Assembly: GCF_019219065.1 (NCBI RefSeq)
Contig: NZ_JAHUWK010000001.1
Coordinates: forward strand, 372,001 to 436,000
DNA from: Duganella sp. sic0402
Lineage (GTDB): Bacteria > Pseudomonadota > Gammaproteobacteria > Burkholderiales > Burkholderiaceae_D
Direction: 5' to 3'
DNA: 64,000 nucleotides
A program made the position numbers and the translations under genes. The stretch's first letter is position 1. The number at the start of each line of letters is the position of its first letter. The notes below the pieces were generated by a model. That model was not told the DNA's origin. It made no database searches and saw only the letters and a list, made by a program, of their open reading frames with translations. This document shows positions 19,288-26,977 of the stretch, piece after piece.

Positions 19288-19548
19288 TTACAGCTTGATA
19301 TCCTGCGGCCGCAGCGCGACGTAAGGCTGGATCGACAGCAGGCTCGGGTCGATATCGGCCAGGTCGCTGGCGTAGCCGCGCGCCTTGGCGTCGTCCGACG
19401 CTTCCTCGGCGGCATACAAGCCTTGCAGCATCAGCAGAAAGCGTTCGCCGTCGGTGGCGGTCTGCTGCAGTTCGGCGTCCACTTGCGCCAGCGCTTCATC
19501 CGGCTTTCCTTGCACACGTAATTGCGCGACCTTGAGCAAAGTTTCCAT
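19288..19548 (-). CDS. Small conserved helical protein (TPR-like)
   Basis: This 86-residue protein, METLLKVAQLRVQGKPDEAL..., is made almost wholly of amphipathic helices with a pattern close to one or two tetratricopeptide-like hairpins, ending SIQPYVALRPQDIKL. GGAG five bases before the ATG and sensible codon use support a real gene. The function is unknown; a protein-interaction or chaperone role would be inference. A 24-base inverted repeat lies upstream. Confidence 0.65.
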   Translation of the reverse strand: METLLKVAQLRVQGKPDEALAQVDAELQQTATDGERFLLMLQGLYAAEEASDDAKARGYASDLADIDPSLLSIQPYVALRPQDIKL

Positions 19549-19582
19549 GACGACTCCATGTCGGTAAAACTGTACTATATCA

Positions 19583-19606
19583 AATTATTTCCATGTGGAA
19601 ATAATT
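19583..19606 (-). promoter_or_regulatory. Operator-like inverted repeat upstream of the small helical protein
   Basis: AATTATTTCC (19583-19592), four bases, then GGAAATAATT (19597-19606): a perfect 10-bp inverted repeat in an AT-rich patch. On the minus strand it lies just upstream of a TATAGT (about 19573-19578), so a bound protein would cover the -35 region. It lacks the T-run of a terminator. Confidence 0.45.
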
Positions 19607-19621
19607 AATTAAAGCACAGCG

Positions 19622-21181
19622 TTACCGTTTTATCGGCAGCAGCATTTCCACGCACAGGCCGCCGCCGGTGCGATTGCTGGCCTTGATGCTGCCGCCATGC
19701 GCCTCGATGACGTGCTGGGCAATCGCCAGGCCCAAACCGTGGCCTTCGGCGCCGGCGTTGCTGGAGCGGAAGAAGGGCTGGAAGATGATTTCCAGGTCGG
19801 CCGGGGAGACGCCCGGTCCGCGGTCCAGCACACGGATCACCAACTGGCTGGCGTCCGGCAGCGTGCGCGCCTGCAACTGCACCTCGCCGCCTTCCGGACT
19901 GTGCTTGATGGCGTTGCGGACCACGTTTTCAATTGCTCGGCCGAGCAGGTCCGGCTGGCCGATCACCTGCACATCGGCTTCGCCTTCCTGCACCACGCTG
20001 CGCTGCTGGCTGGCGGCTTCGTAGCTGGCGTCGTCGGCGATCTGGCCGAGCAGGTCGGCCATGCTGATTTCTTCCTGGCTGGCCTTGATGGCGCCGGCTT
20101 CCAGGCGGGCCAGTGTCAGCAGCTCGCCGACCAGCTTATCCATGCGCACGCTTTCCCGTTCGATGCGCTCCATCGACGCGCTCCATTTTTCCGGCTGCTG
20201 GTGGGCCAGGCCGATGGCGGCCTGCAAGCGCGCCAGCGGCGAGCGCAGCTCGTGCGACACATCGTGCAGCAGTCGCGTCTGGCCGTCGATCAGGCTGCGC
20301 AGGCGGGCGGTCATGATGTCGAAGTCACGCCCCAGGTCATTCAGCTCGGTGCCGCTCTTGCCGCTGGCGCCGGCAAAGCGGGGCGACAGATCGCCGTTGG
20401 CGGCGGCGTCAAACGCCTGGCGCAAGGCGCGGATGGGGCGCGAGAAGTACCACGCCAGCAGCACAGCGACCAGCAGGCTGGCGGCGGTGGCGGCGGCAAG
20501 CGGTAGCCAAGGTCCCATCGGCTGGAAGCGTGGGCCCCAGGCGCGGTCACCCCCTATGTCAGGGCCACCCTGCATGCCCGGTCCGGGCATGGCGCCAAAG
20601 CCTGGGCCGGGGCCGGGTGCACCTGCGCCCGGATCAGATTCGCGTGGCGGGCCGAATTGCTGGCGCCGGCCACGGTCATCGTCGCCTTGCAGTACTGAGG
20701 CGGCTTTCATCGCCATCTGCGGACCGCCGCCGAGGTTGGACAGCAGTGGACGGTTGTCGCCGCCATCCATGCCGCGCAGGCGTTCGCCCGACGGCAGGAA
20801 CAGCAGGTAGCGCTTGCCGTCGTCACCGGTCACCTGGCGCACGCCACGGCGGCGGCCATCTTCCTTCAGGCGCTGACGCGATTCCTGTAGCGTCTTGGTG
20901 TTGACGATGCGGCCCAGCAGTTCGTGTTCGTTCTCGTCCACCGCATAGACACGGTGGCGGTCCATATTCTCCAGCATCCGCGTCAAGGCTTTGACGCCGC
21001 CGTATTCCAGCGTGGCGGCGGCCGCATTGATGGCCATTTCTGCCGGCGGGCTGGTGTCCAGGTTGACTTGAGGGATTTGTTGATTGCGGTTTTTCAGCCA
21101 GATCGCGCCGCCGATCCCGACGGTCGCTGCAAACTGCGCCAACAGAATGGACAGGAAAAACTTCCAGAACAGACGGCCCAA
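19622..21181 (-). CDS. CpxA-like sensor histidine kinase
   Basis: This 519-residue inner-membrane kinase has TM1 at about 8-28, a periplasmic sensor at about 30-225, TM2 at 226-246, HAMP at about 248-300, an H-box LLHDVSHELRSPLARLQ with His310, and the ATPase N, G1 and G2 boxes (ENVVRNAIKHSP, DRGPGVSP, GHGLGLAIAQ). The H-box is of the CpxA type. The periplasmic loop carries a Gly/Pro-rich insert (about 178-222, GAPGPGPGFGAMPGPGMQGG) that echoes the Spy-like protein at 22079. It starts at TTG with a strong AAGGAG embedded in the last codons of the regulator gene, 3 bases before it, so translation is coupled. The likely signal is envelope protein misfolding. Confidence 0.9.
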   Translation of the reverse strand: MGRLFWKFFLSILLAQFAATVGIGGAIWLKNRNQQIPQVNLDTSPPAEMAINAAAATLEYGGVKALTRMLENMDRHRVYAVDENEHELLGRIVNTKTLQESRQRLKEDGRRRGVRQVTGDDGKRYLLFLPSGERLRGMDGGDNRPLLSNLGGGPQMAMKAASVLQGDDDRGRRQQFGPPRESDPGAGAPGPGPGFGAMPGPGMQGGPDIGGDRAWGPRFQPMGPWLPLAAATAASLLVAVLLAWYFSRPIRALRQAFDAAANGDLSPRFAGASGKSGTELNDLGRDFDIMTARLRSLIDGQTRLLHDVSHELRSPLARLQAAIGLAHQQPEKWSASMERIERESVRMDKLVGELLTLARLEAGAIKASQEEISMADLLGQIADDASYEAASQQRSVVQEGEADVQVIGQPDLLGRAIENVVRNAIKHSPEGGEVQLQARTLPDASQLVIRVLDRGPGVSPADLEIIFQPFFRSSNAGAEGHGLGLAIAQHVIEAHGGSIKASNRTGGGLCVEMLLPIKR

Positions 21182-21184
21182 AGC

Positions 21185-21877
21185 TTACTCCTTGATCAGC
21201 TGATAGCCGAGGCGGTACACGGTTTGCAGGCAGGAGCGGCCGTCGGCGATGGTGCCAAGCTTGTGACGCAGCGAGCTGAGGTGAACGTCGATATTGCGGT
21301 CGAAGCGTGCCAGCGGGCGGCCCAGGCCTTGTTCCGACAGGGTGTTCTTGCTGACCGGACGGCCGGCGTTACGTGCCAGCACTTCCAGCAGGTTGAATTC
21401 GGTGCTGGTCAGCTCCAGCTTGTCGCCGGCCCAGGTGGCGCGGCGCTGTTCCGGCCACATGGTCAGCTGGCCAACGGTGATCGCGGTTTGCTGGCCGTTG
21501 TCGGCCGGGGCGCTTTGCGCGCGGCGCAGGATGGCGCGGATGCGCGCGGTCAGCTCGCGCGGGGTGCAGGGCTTAGCGACGTAGTCGTCGGCGCCGAGTT
21601 CCAGGCCGACGATGCGGTCGGTGTCGTCGCCACGGCCGGTCAGCATCAGGATCGGCAACTGGCTGTTGGTGCGGATGCGGCGCAAGGTTTCCAGACCATT
21701 CATGCGTGGCATCATCACGTCGAGGATGGCGATCGAATACAGGCCGGTAAAGGCTTCGGCAGTGCCGGCTTCGCCGTCGTGGGCGGTCTTGACTTCAAAG
21801 CCTTCCTGCTCCAGGTATTCCTTGAACATACCCACCAGTTCGATGTCGTCGTCTATCAGCAGAACTTTACTCTTCAT
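21185..21877 (-). CDS. CpxR-like response regulator
   Basis: This 230-residue OmpR-family regulator has a receiver with acidic pocket DDD near residues 9-11, phospho-acceptor Asp53 (IAILDVMMP) and Lys102, followed by a C-terminal winged helix (about 130-228, RPLARFDRNIDVHLSSLRHKLG). It is the first gene of a two-gene operon with the kinase. Two GTAAA-N5-GTAAA boxes lie upstream, at 62 and 117 bases from its start, suggesting autoregulation and control of the divergent Spy-like gene. Confidence 0.92.
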   Translation of the reverse strand: MKSKVLLIDDDIELVGMFKEYLEQEGFEVKTAHDGEAGTAEAFTGLYSIAILDVMMPRMNGLETLRRIRTNSQLPILMLTGRGDDTDRIVGLELGADDYVAKPCTPRELTARIRAILRRAQSAPADNGQQTAITVGQLTMWPEQRRATWAGDKLELTSTEFNLLEVLARNAGRPVSKNTLSEQGLGRPLARFDRNIDVHLSSLRHKLGTIADGRSCLQTVYRLGYQLIKE

Positions 21878-21938
21878 TGCATTTTCTCTAGGTACAGTTC
21901 ATTCATCTTAACAGTTCAAGGTGGCGCCAAGGCGTGGT

Positions 21939-21953
21939 TTTACCCGGTTTTAC
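21939..21953 (-). promoter_or_regulatory. CpxR-type box 1
   Basis: On the minus strand the sequence is GTAAA ACCGG GTAAA, an exact match to the E. coli CpxR consensus GTAAA-N5-GTAAA. It lies between the divergent regulator and Spy-like genes. Confidence 0.7.
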
Positions 21954-21993
21954 AACATCTTGCTGTTGGGTAATTGGATGTCAGAACGTCATT

Positions 21994-22008
21994 TTTACCT
22001 TGATTTAC
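21994..22008 (-). promoter_or_regulatory. CpxR-type box 2
   Basis: On the minus strand the sequence is GTAAA TCAAG GTAAA, a second exact match, 55 bases from box 1 and 70 bases before the Spy-like start. Two exact copies in one 200-base region are unlikely by chance. Confidence 0.72.
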
Positions 22009-22078
22009 GTTGCCCTAACGTTACTTAACACAGCCGGCCCAGAGAATGATGGTTCACTACCAATCAAGGATTATGGGC

Positions 22079-22660
22079 ATGAAAACATTCAAACTAAACC
22101 TCCTGGCCGCCGTGCTGGCGATGCCGTTGATCACCATGGGAGGCGCCGCCCGCGCCGATGAGACGAGCGCAGATCAACCGCCGATGGCGCAAGGTGAACA
22201 CGGTCCGCGCGGTCCCGGGCATGATGGTCCGGGCCCAGGCGGTCCGGGCGGTCCACAGCGCGGCGGTCCTGATCGCGGGCCTGAACATGGTCCTGGCTTT
22301 GGGCCTGGTCCTGGCTTCGGTCCTGGCCCCGGTTTCGCCGCACGTCCGCCATTCTTCCGCGGCGTGGAGCTGAGCGAAGCGCAACAGGACAAGGTGTTCA
22401 CCATTCTGCATGCCGAGGCGCCTTACCTGCGCGAACAATCGAAAGCTGCCGCCAAGGCGCGCGAGGCGCTGCGCCAGTTGGCCACCGCCGACAAGTACGA
22501 CGACGCCAAGGCCGCCGCATTGGCCAGGGAAGCAGCCAGCGCGGACGCCAATATCGTGCTGCAGCATGTGCGCACCCAACAAAAATTGCTGGCCGTGCTG
22601 ACAGCGGAACAGCGCAAGCAGCAAGCGGAAGAAAAGCCACGCCATCCGCAGCGCCCGTAA
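22079..22660 (+). CDS. Spy/CpxP-like periplasmic stress protein
   Basis: This 193-residue protein has a signal peptide (1 to about 26, ending GGAARA), a Gly/Pro-rich low-complexity stretch (about 36-86) and an all-helical C-terminal part, VELSEAQQDKVFTIL ... LLAVLTAEQRKQ, with the repeated L(S/T)xxQ elements of the Spy/CpxP family. In E. coli, CpxP inhibits CpxA and Spy is a periplasmic chaperone. I chose the ATG at 22079 because AAGGA is 8 bases upstream and the signal peptide begins there. Its position opposite the CpxRA-like pair with CpxR boxes between supports a feedback role. Confidence 0.82.
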   Translation: MKTFKLNLLAAVLAMPLITMGGAARADETSADQPPMAQGEHGPRGPGHDGPGPGGPGGPQRGGPDRGPEHGPGFGPGPGFGPGPGFAARPPFFRGVELSEAQQDKVFTILHAEAPYLREQSKAAAKAREALRQLATADKYDDAKAAALAREAASADANIVLQHVRTQQKLLAVLTAEQRKQQAEEKPRHPQRP

Positions 22661-22692
22661 TCCTTCCTTCAACCTGATCAGCGGAGATTCGT

Positions 22693-23322
22693 ATGTCCAT
22701 CAGCGCCCTGAGTTCCACCAGCGCCGCCAGCGCGCTCAGTTTTCTGAGCCGTCTGGGCGGTTCCAGTAGCAGCGCCAGCAGCACGCAAGAGGTGCGCCCG
22801 CCGCCACCGCCGGAAGGCGGCGGATTCGCCGACGCCATCGCCGAAGCGCTGAAATCGATCGGCATCACCGACACCAGCAGCGATACGTCGGCCACCTCGG
22901 CCAGCGCCGACAGCAGCACCGACAGCACCGACGCGACCGATGTGGCGGCGGCACTGGGCAGCTTCCTGCAAACCTTGATGGGTGCGCTGCATGCGCAAAA
23001 CAGCGATGCTGCGGAAGCACCGCCGCCATACGCTGACCAGCAGGGCGGCGGTGGTCCAGGCAAGCTGGAATCGGACCTGCAAAGCCTGATCGCCAAGCTG
23101 AGTTCCGGAGTAACGGATAGTGGCGACGACGCCGTCGACCAGCTGGAGTCCTCATTCGCCAATCTGCTGGATAAGCTGGGCACCACCAGTGCGGCCAGCA
23201 CGGACAGCAGCGATGGCACCAGCACCGACGCCGCCACCAAGCTGGCGGCCTTCCTGCAAGCGCTGTCGACCAAGGTTGGCGGCAGCGGCACCAGCGGCAA
23301 CCTGGTCAACACCACGGTTTAA
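22693..23322 (+). CDS. Ser/Ala/Thr-rich hypothetical protein in the Spy-like operon
   Basis: This 209-residue protein starts 32 bases after the Spy-like gene, with GGAG ahead of its ATG. It opens MSISALSSTSAASALSFLSRLG and has an acidic Pro-rich segment and two related segments, AALGSFLQTLMGAL (about 87-100) and KLAAFLQALSTKV (about 184-196), around a helical centre (LESDLQSLIAKLSSG). There is no signal peptide or membrane helix. The composition resembles secreted low-complexity or flagellar/type III-type proteins, but I recognise no family. Confidence 0.7.
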   Translation: MSISALSSTSAASALSFLSRLGGSSSSASSTQEVRPPPPPEGGGFADAIAEALKSIGITDTSSDTSATSASADSSTDSTDATDVAAALGSFLQTLMGALHAQNSDAAEAPPPYADQQGGGGPGKLESDLQSLIAKLSSGVTDSGDDAVDQLESSFANLLDKLGTTSAASTDSSDGTSTDAATKLAAFLQALSTKVGGSGTSGNLVNTTV

Positions 23323-23343
23323 CGCCTTCAACCAGTAGCAACC

Positions 23344-23377
23344 GCCGCCGCATGCCATGTGCGTTGCGGCGGCTTTC
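23344..23377 (+). terminator. Terminator of the Spy-like operon
   Basis: GCCGCCGCA (23344-23352) pairs perfectly with TGCGGCGGC (23365-23373), followed by TTTCT. Confidence 0.65.
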
Positions 23378-23397
23378 TGACCCAAGTAGGAGCAGGC

Positions 23398-24303
23398 ATG
23401 GAAAACCATCACGACGAACACGAACATAGCCTGGCGGCCGATCTGGCCGCGATGCTCAACCTGAATAGCGACCGTCGCCAGACGCTGCGCTGGCTGCTGG
23501 CTGGCGCCTCGGTGCTGCCGGTGGCCGCCTGCGGAGGCGGTTCCGGCAGCGACGCCAGCACAACATCGACCTCCACGAGCACGGCGACGACTACCACGCC
23601 AACCACCACCACGCCAACGACGACCACGCCTACCACCACCACACCAACTGTCGGTTCGTGCTCGGTGATTCCGGAAGAAACCGGCGGTCCGTACCCGGCC
23701 GACGGCACCAACAGCAACACCAGCGGCGTGGTCAATGTCCTGACTCAGTCCGGTGTGGTGCGCAGCGACATCCGCAGCAGCTTTGGCAGCGCCAGCGGTA
23801 CTGCGGCTGGTGTGCAGCTGACCGTCAAGCTACAAATCGTCAACGCCAACAACAACTGCGCGGCGCTGGCGAATGCCGCCGTCTACCTGTGGCATTGCGA
23901 CCGCGATGGTAACTACTCGCTGTACTCCAGCGGCGTGACCAATCAGAACTACCTGCGCGGCGTGCAGGAAACCGACAGCAGCGGCAACCTCACGTTCACC
24001 ACCATCTATCCGGGCTGCTACTCGGGCCGCGTGCCGCATGTGCACTTTGAGGTCTACCCATCGCTGGCCAAGGCGAGCAGCGCATCGAACCGCATCAAGA
24101 CCTCGCAATTCGCTTTTCCGGATGCGACCAGCAACGCGGTGTATGCAACCACGGGCTACAGCGCCAGCGTGCGCAATATGGCGTCGATCAGCCTAGCCAC
24201 CGACAACGTCTTCAGCGACGGCTACTCGCTGCAGATGGCCACCATCACCGGCAACGTCACCGACGGCTTTGTCGCCACGCTGGTGGTGGCTGTTTCGGCC
24301 TGA
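23398..24303 (+). CDS. Tat-exported lipoprotein, intradiol dioxygenase family
   Basis: This 301-residue protein has a Tat motif DRRQTLRW (Arg26-Arg27), a hydrophobic stretch and a lipobox ending in Cys45 (LPVAAC), then a Thr-rich linker of about 30 residues and the intradiol ring-cleavage dioxygenase fold. The iron ligands can be placed: Tyr in DRDGNYSLY, Tyr in YPGCYSGR and the His-x-His of RVPHVHFEVY. Classical members open catechols in the cytoplasm, so a membrane-anchored periplasmic version points to extracellular aromatic, humic or lignin-derived substrates (inference). AGGAG at 23388-23392 fixes the start. Confidence 0.87.
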   Translation: MENHHDEHEHSLAADLAAMLNLNSDRRQTLRWLLAGASVLPVAACGGGSGSDASTTSTSTSTATTTTPTTTTPTTTTPTTTTPTVGSCSVIPEETGGPYPADGTNSNTSGVVNVLTQSGVVRSDIRSSFGSASGTAAGVQLTVKLQIVNANNNCAALANAAVYLWHCDRDGNYSLYSSGVTNQNYLRGVQETDSSGNLTFTTIYPGCYSGRVPHVHFEVYPSLAKASSASNRIKTSQFAFPDATSNAVYATTGYSASVRNMASISLATDNVFSDGYSLQMATITGNVTDGFVATLVVAVSA

Positions 24304-24324
24304 TGATTGCCGCCTGCGGGCGGC

Positions 24325-24470
24325 TTACTCTTTCGGACGCATCATCTTGGCCATGTTGACCAGGCGCGCTTTGGTACTGCCCGCAAAGGTGGCGGCTGAT
24401 CCACGTCGTACACCTGCTCGACGGTGATCTTTTCTATCTTCTGCGGTACTTTGGACTTTACCAGTTAAGT
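24325..24470 (-). pseudogene. Frameshifted 3' remnant of an unidentified gene
   Basis: On the minus strand one frame reads KVPQKIEKITVEQVYDVD. After a one-base shift the next frame continues ATFAGSTKARLVNMAKMM and ends RPKE-stop at 24325. Both pieces have coding-like composition and no start codon. I do not recognise the parent protein. Confidence 0.35.
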
Positions 24471-24484
24471 TTCTTTTTGGGAAT

Positions 24485-24510
24485 AAAAAAGGCAGCCGAA
24501 GCTGCCTTTT
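24485..24510 (-). terminator. Terminator of the decarboxylase gene
   Basis: On the minus strand, GGCAGC - TTCG - GCTGCC followed by six T residues: a stable UUCG tetraloop hairpin, 18 bases after the decarboxylase stop. Confidence 0.9.
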
Positions 24511-24528
24511 CCGTTACGCGTTACGCGC

Positions 24529-26781
24529 TTATTGTTTGACGCAATCCACGAAGTAACCACGCTTGCCGTCCACCTCGCGCTTGACCAGACCGTGCACATC
24601 GGTCTCGAAGCCTGGGAAGCGTTCGTTGAAATCGCGCGCGAAGCGCAGGTAGTCAACGATGGTCTTGTTGAAGCGCTCGCCCGGAATCAGCAGCGGAATG
24701 CCTGGTGGGTAAGGCGTCAGCAGGATCGAGGTGATGCGGCCTTCCAGTTCGTCGATCGCCACGCGTTCGATCTCGCGGTGCGCCATCTTGGCGAAGGCGT
24801 CCGATGGCTTCATCGCCGGGATCATGTTCGACAGGTACATCTCGGTGGTCAGGCGCGCCACGTCATAGGCTTTGTAGAAGTCGTGGATCTGCTGGCACAG
24901 GTCGCGCAGGCCGACTTTTTCGTAGGCTGGATTGGCGGCCGCGAACTCTGGCAGGATGCGCCACATCGGCTGGTTCTTGTCGTAGTCGTCCTTGAACTGC
25001 TGCAGCGCGGTCAGCAGCGTGTTCCAGCGGCCTTTGGTAATGCCGATGGTGAACATGATGAAGAACGAGTACAGGCCGCACTTCTCGATGATGACGCCGT
25101 GCTCGGCCAGGTACTTGGTGACGATCGATGCCGGAATGCCGGTCTCGTCGAACTTGCCGTCCAGCGACAGGCCAGGGTTGACGATGGTCGCCTTGATCGG
25201 GTCCAGCATATTGAAGCCCGGTGCCAGCTTGCCGAAGCCGTGCCAGTCGTCTTCCGCCTTGATGATCCAGTCTTCGCGCGAGCCGATACCTTCTTCGGCG
25301 AACTCGTTCGGGCCCCAGACCTTGAACCACCAGTCGCTGCCCCATTCCTGATCGATCTTCTTCATGGCGCGGCGGAAGTCCAGCGCTTCCAGAATCGATT
25401 CTTCCACCAAGGCGGTGCCGCCTGGCGCCTCCATCATCGCAGCCGCGACGTCGCACGAGGCGATGATCGAGTATTGCGGCGAGGTCGAGGTGTGCATCAG
25501 ATAGGCTTCGTTGAAGGCATCCTGGTCCAGCTTGACCGATTCCGACTCGCGCACCAGCACCTGCGAGGCTTGCGACAGGCCGGCCAGCAGCTTGTGGGTC
25601 GACTGGGTCGAGAAGATCATCGACTCCTTGGCGCGCGGACGGTCCTTGCCGATCGCGTGCATATTCTTGTAGAAGTCGTGGAAGGTGGCGTGCGGCAGCC
25701 AGGCTTCGTCGAAGTGCAGGGTGTCGATCTGGCCGTCCAGCAGCTCGCGCAGCGTTTCCACGTTGTAGACCACGCCATCATAGGTCGACTGGGTGATGGT
25801 CAGAATGCGCGGCTTCTTGTTCACGGCTTCGCGCGCGAACGGGTTGGCTTCAATCTTGCGCATGATGCTCTCCATCGAGAACTCTTCCAGCGGGATCGGG
25901 CCGATAATCCCCAGATGGTTACGCGTTGGCATCAGGAACACTGGAATCGCACCGCACATGATGATCGAGTGCAGGATCGATTTGTGGCAGTTGCGGTCAA
26001 CTACCACGATGTCGCCAGGCGCGACGGTCGAGTGCCACACCATCTTGTTCGAGGTCGAGGTGCCGTTGGTGACGAAATAGCAGTGGTCGGCGTTGAAGAT
26101 GCGCGCGGCGTTGCGCTCGGACTTGGCTACCGGGCCAGTGTGGTCCAGCAGTTGGCCCAGCTCTTCGACCGCGTTGCAGACGTCGGCGCGCAGCATGTTC
26201 TCGCCGAAGAACTGGTGGAACATCTGGCCGATCGGCGACTTCAGGAAGGCCACGCCGCCCGAGTGGCCAGGGCAGTGCCACGAGTAGGAACCGTCGTTGG
26301 CGTATTCCACCAGCGCGCGGAAGAACGGCGGCGCCAGGCCGTCCAGGTAGGACTTGGCTTCGCGGATGATGTGGCGCGCGACAAATTCCGGCGTATCTTC
26401 AAACATGTGAATGAAGCCGTGCAGCTCGCGCAGGATGTCGTTCGGGATGTGGCGCGAGGTGCGGGTTTCGCCGTACAGATAGATTGGGATATCAGCGTTC
26501 TTGTGGCGGATTTCCTCGACGAAGGCGCGCAGCGATTTCAGCGCGGTGTCGGTGTCCTCGGTCGAGCCGGTGCCGAATTCTTCATCGTCGATCGACAGCA
26601 CGAAGGCCGATGCGCGCGATTGCTGCTGGGCGAACTGGGACAGGTCGCCGTAGCTGGTCACGCCCACCACTTCCATGCCTTCTTTTTCCATCGCATCGGC
26701 GAGGGCGCGAATGCCCAGGCCGGACGTGTTCTCGGAACGGAAATCCTCGTCAATAATGACGATGGGGAAACGAAATTTCAT
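24529..26781 (-). CDS. Orn/Lys/Arg decarboxylase (fold type I, PLP)
   Basis: This 750-residue enzyme belongs to the bacterial arginine/lysine/ornithine decarboxylase family (AdiA, LdcC, SpeF group). It has an N-terminal receiver-like wing (MKFRFPIVIIDEDF...), a PLP-binding core with STHKLLAGLSQ carrying the Schiff-base Lys, and a C-terminal domain ending DVHGLVKREVDGKRGYFV. I chose ATG 26781 because GGAGAC sits just upstream; a longer frame adds 22 residues without support. The substrate cannot be fixed from motifs alone. The role is polyamine supply or acid resistance. Confidence 0.92.
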   Translation of the reverse strand: MKFRFPIVIIDEDFRSENTSGLGIRALADAMEKEGMEVVGVTSYGDLSQFAQQQSRASAFVLSIDDEEFGTGSTEDTDTALKSLRAFVEEIRHKNADIPIYLYGETRTSRHIPNDILRELHGFIHMFEDTPEFVARHIIREAKSYLDGLAPPFFRALVEYANDGSYSWHCPGHSGGVAFLKSPIGQMFHQFFGENMLRADVCNAVEELGQLLDHTGPVAKSERNAARIFNADHCYFVTNGTSTSNKMVWHSTVAPGDIVVVDRNCHKSILHSIIMCGAIPVFLMPTRNHLGIIGPIPLEEFSMESIMRKIEANPFAREAVNKKPRILTITQSTYDGVVYNVETLRELLDGQIDTLHFDEAWLPHATFHDFYKNMHAIGKDRPRAKESMIFSTQSTHKLLAGLSQASQVLVRESESVKLDQDAFNEAYLMHTSTSPQYSIIASCDVAAAMMEAPGGTALVEESILEALDFRRAMKKIDQEWGSDWWFKVWGPNEFAEEGIGSREDWIIKAEDDWHGFGKLAPGFNMLDPIKATIVNPGLSLDGKFDETGIPASIVTKYLAEHGVIIEKCGLYSFFIMFTIGITKGRWNTLLTALQQFKDDYDKNQPMWRILPEFAAANPAYEKVGLRDLCQQIHDFYKAYDVARLTTEMYLSNMIPAMKPSDAFAKMAHREIERVAIDELEGRITSILLTPYPPGIPLLIPGERFNKTIVDYLRFARDFNERFPGFETDVHGLVKREVDGKRGYFVDCVKQ

Positions 26782-26977
26782 GCATGTCTCCAAAAAAGCA
26801 AGCCGCCCCTGACTTATGTGGAGGGGCGGACAGGGCGCGACCAACACGGCCGCAAAAAATAAGAACGGGATTCTCGCAGAAATAGCGGCTCTGCGGGAAA
26901 AAAATTATCGTAACAGAATGCACGACCGAGATGACGCCACCGTGACAGTCGGCATCATGTCGTTCAATCAATATTGC

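Noticed and set aside
23590-23650. Short direct repeats rich in ACC, possible microsatellite or CRISPR
   Set aside because: They encode the Thr-rich linker of the dioxygenase; there are no spacers.
24532-26862. Plus-strand open frame of about 776 codons
   Set aside because: It is exactly antisense to the decarboxylase, whose motifs and length are clear; composition is typical of a shadow frame.
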